The notes under the pieces: model-generated | Databases searched by the model: none | What the model was told of the DNA's origin: nothing | The model's input: the letters and a program-made list of their open reading frames with translations, nothing else | Shown: in pieces, positions 3,660 to 5,027 of the stretch | Position numbering within the stretch: the stretch's first letter is position 1 | How the letters are laid out: each line of letters begins with the position of its first letter | Assembly: GCA_024693415.1 (NCBI GenBank) | Contig: JAILKX010000217.1 | Coordinates: forward strand, 1 to 5,027 | Reading direction: 5' to 3' | From: Bacilli bacterium | GTDB taxonomy: Bacteria > Bacillota_I > Bacilli_A > RFN20 > CAG-826 | DNA: 5,027 nt | Program-made: the position numbers and the translations under genes

Positions 3660-5027
3660 TCAGAATTTGACGTGGAAGATGACTTCGTCGTTTTCCCAGA
3701 ACCGAACCTTGAGCTCTTTCTGGGCGCAATTGACGCCGACGTTCAAGCTGGTCGTCCAGATTGTTCCGTCATCCCTTAAAGGAATTTCGTCGCGCTTCGT
3801 TTTGTAGCCGTAGTAGGCGCACATCTTTTCGTATTTGCTCATCGCCGTCGGATCGAATTTGCCCGCTAGGTCGTAGCGGATGTGGAGCTTTGCGTAAACC
3901 GCGCCTTTGAGGGCCTCGAAGTTGACGTCGTTATAGACCCATTCGGAGGTTTCGCTGGTGATGAGCTGCCAGTATTTGTCATTGTATGCTTTGAGTTCGG
4001 GCGTCCCTTTGGCCAGGTATTCATTGGATTTATCGAACAGTTCGACAAGCCCGACCTTCTTGCCCGCGACATCGAATTGGATCGAGCCGTCATCGATGAC
4101 CAGGCGGCCGCTAGCGATGCCGTCATCAAGGTATTTCAGGATCGCCGGGTCGTAGGTGGATTTCCTCGCATCCTCATAGATTTCTTTCAGCAAGAGGAGG
4201 CGGCCGTCTTCGAGGACCGGCCAGAGCATATGGTAATCGCCCCTCCAATCCAAGACGGGATTGCCTTTATCGTCCTGGAATTTGATCCGGCTGTATGGGT
4301 GGAGGCAAGTTCCGTCGGTGACCCTGACGGTTTCGCCGATCCAAAGGACCTCGTTCCTCCACATGATGTGTTCCATGCTTTTCATCATCGCTTCGAGGCT
4401 GTCGGGTTCGCGGATGACCCTAGAGACCATCTGCAAGCGTCCTTGTCCGCTTCCGTAGGTTTCCAAAGCGTTCCACTTGGGGGTGAGGTAGAAATTGGCG
4501 TGGCCGAACTGGAACGGGATGTAATTCACCTCATCCTGAGCGATCTCGATGACGCCGAATTCGCCGGTGGCGTCGGCGACTAAGAAGCACATATTGTTTT
4601 GGACGACCGCCATTTGGACGCCCGGCTTCGGCGTGATGGTGTACCAGTCATAGCTGTTCTTGATGAACTCGACGGCCTCTTTGACGGTGGCGCAGTGGGT
4701 GACGGTCAGAGGCACGAGGTTCGTGGTGCAGGCGCGCAATTCCTTCCAAGGCTTGCCATCGCTTCTAGTGACTTCTCCGTGGGCGGAATGCAGGCCATAG
4801 CAGACGAACCTGTCGTTCTTTTCGCGGAGGTTGACCTCCATGTATAAGCCTTTTTCGTTGATGCAGTCGCATGCGGTCAACGAGATCATTTGCTTCATAT
4901 TCGGATCGATGTCGTCCAATTTCTGCACTTCTTCGTAAGGCAGATAGAATCCTGGCGAATAGGAAATGCAGAACGTCTTGTATTTGCCTGCCGAATTCTT
5001 GAACACATAGGCCGGGCTTTGGGAGAT
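3660..5027 (-). CDS. Linear amide C-N hydrolase (choloylglycine hydrolase / penicillin V acylase superfamily), 5' partial
   Basis: About 455 residues are visible. The frame is open to the window edge, so the N-terminus is missing and the GTG at 5006 is probably internal. This superfamily of Ntn-hydrolases cleaves linear amides such as conjugated bile salts, penicillin V or N-acyl amino acids, using an N-terminal Cys exposed by processing. Matching marks, counted from GTG 5006: CINEKGLYMEVNL (48-60); TTNLVPLTVTHCATVKEAVEFI (94-115), the usual region before the helical 'TV.EA' stretch; FLVADATGEFGVIEI (141-155); HANFYLTP (169-176), whose Asn fits the active-site Asn of the family; GQGR (187-190), whose Arg may be the conserved active-site Arg; and a C-terminal TIWTTS...ELKVRFWEND (415-440). 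The catalytic Cys and early Arg/Asp lie outside the window. A segment at about 270-400, partly helical, seems additional to the compact bile salt hydrolase fold. No ribosome binding site is visible. Substrate cannot be told from this sequence. Confidence 0.82.
   Translation of the reverse strand: MSQSPAYVFKNSAGKYKTFCISYSPGFYLPYEEVQKLDDIDPNMKQMISLTACDCINEKGLYMEVNLREKNDRFVCYGLHSAHGEVTRSDGKPWKELRACTTNLVPLTVTHCATVKEAVEFIKNSYDWYTITPKPGVQMAVVQNNMCFLVADATGEFGVIEIAQDEVNYIPFQFGHANFYLTPKWNALETYGSGQGRLQMVSRVIREPDSLEAMMKSMEHIMWRNEVLWIGETVRVTDGTCLHPYSRIKFQDDKGNPVLDWRGDYHMLWPVLEDGRLLLLKEIYEDARKSTYDPAILKYLDDGIASGRLVIDDGSIQFDVAGKKVGLVELFDKSNEYLAKGTPELKAYNDKYWQLITSETSEWVYNDVNFEALKGAVYAKLHIRYDLAGKFDPTAMSKYEKMCAYYGYKTKRDEIPLRDDGTIWTTSLNVGVNCAQKELKVRFWENDEVIFHVKF

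Noticed and set aside
3882..4583. Long plus-strand open frame (233 codons) opposite the hydrolase
   Set aside because: It is the antisense of a well-supported gene. Its composition (many Asp, Phe, Val, Gly) reflects the reversed codons and no domain marks appear.

Overview
This is a 5 kb stretch of bacterial chromosome with moderate GC, about half by eye. TAA, TAG and TGA all appear to act as stops and Trp is TGG, so the genetic code looks standard. The left-hand surface protein combines a signal peptide, bacterial Ig-like (BIG_2) modules, beta-sandwich modules, a small helical module and a C-terminal membrane helix with a basic tail. I associate this layout with uncultured gut Bacilli/Mollicutes-relatives. 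That placement is an impression from protein style, not a demonstrated taxonomy.

Layout. (1) Positions 1-61, minus strand: the first 20 codons of a gene that leaves the window on the left. It starts at a GTG with a strong ribosome binding site and a good sigma-A-type promoter (TTGAAA, 16 bp, TAGAAT), and has an MFS-like N-terminus. (2) Positions 62-302: a divergent intergenic region with a perfect 11-bp inverted repeat at 118-149, directly upstream of that promoter. (3) Positions 303-2294, plus strand: a 663-residue secreted, membrane-anchored protein. (4) Positions 2363-2667, plus strand: a decayed, truncated copy of an AlkD-like DNA alkylation repair gene, with two early stops, an internal deletion, a frameshift and a lost C-terminal half. 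(5) Positions 3364 down to 2691, minus strand: two small adjacent genes of unknown function, 2 bp apart and apparently translationally coupled, with an extended -10 promoter upstream. (6) Positions 3365-3614: a gene-poor stretch with that promoter and a very GC-rich block that can fold in competing ways. (7) Positions 5027 down to 3660, minus strand: most of an Ntn-hydrolase of the linear amide C-N hydrolase (choloylglycine hydrolase / penicillin V acylase) superfamily. It ends in a textbook intrinsic terminator, and its N-terminus with the catalytic Cys lies outside the window.

The genes do not form one pathway. They are separate transcription units: a likely transporter, a surface protein, a dead repair gene, a two-gene unknown operon and an amide hydrolase. 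I found no mobile element, CRISPR array, tRNA or rRNA. The most useful observations are the hidden gene start at the left edge with its dyad, the alkD pseudogene, a 16-nt promoter-proximal motif shared by two unrelated leaders, and the uncharacterised two-gene operon.
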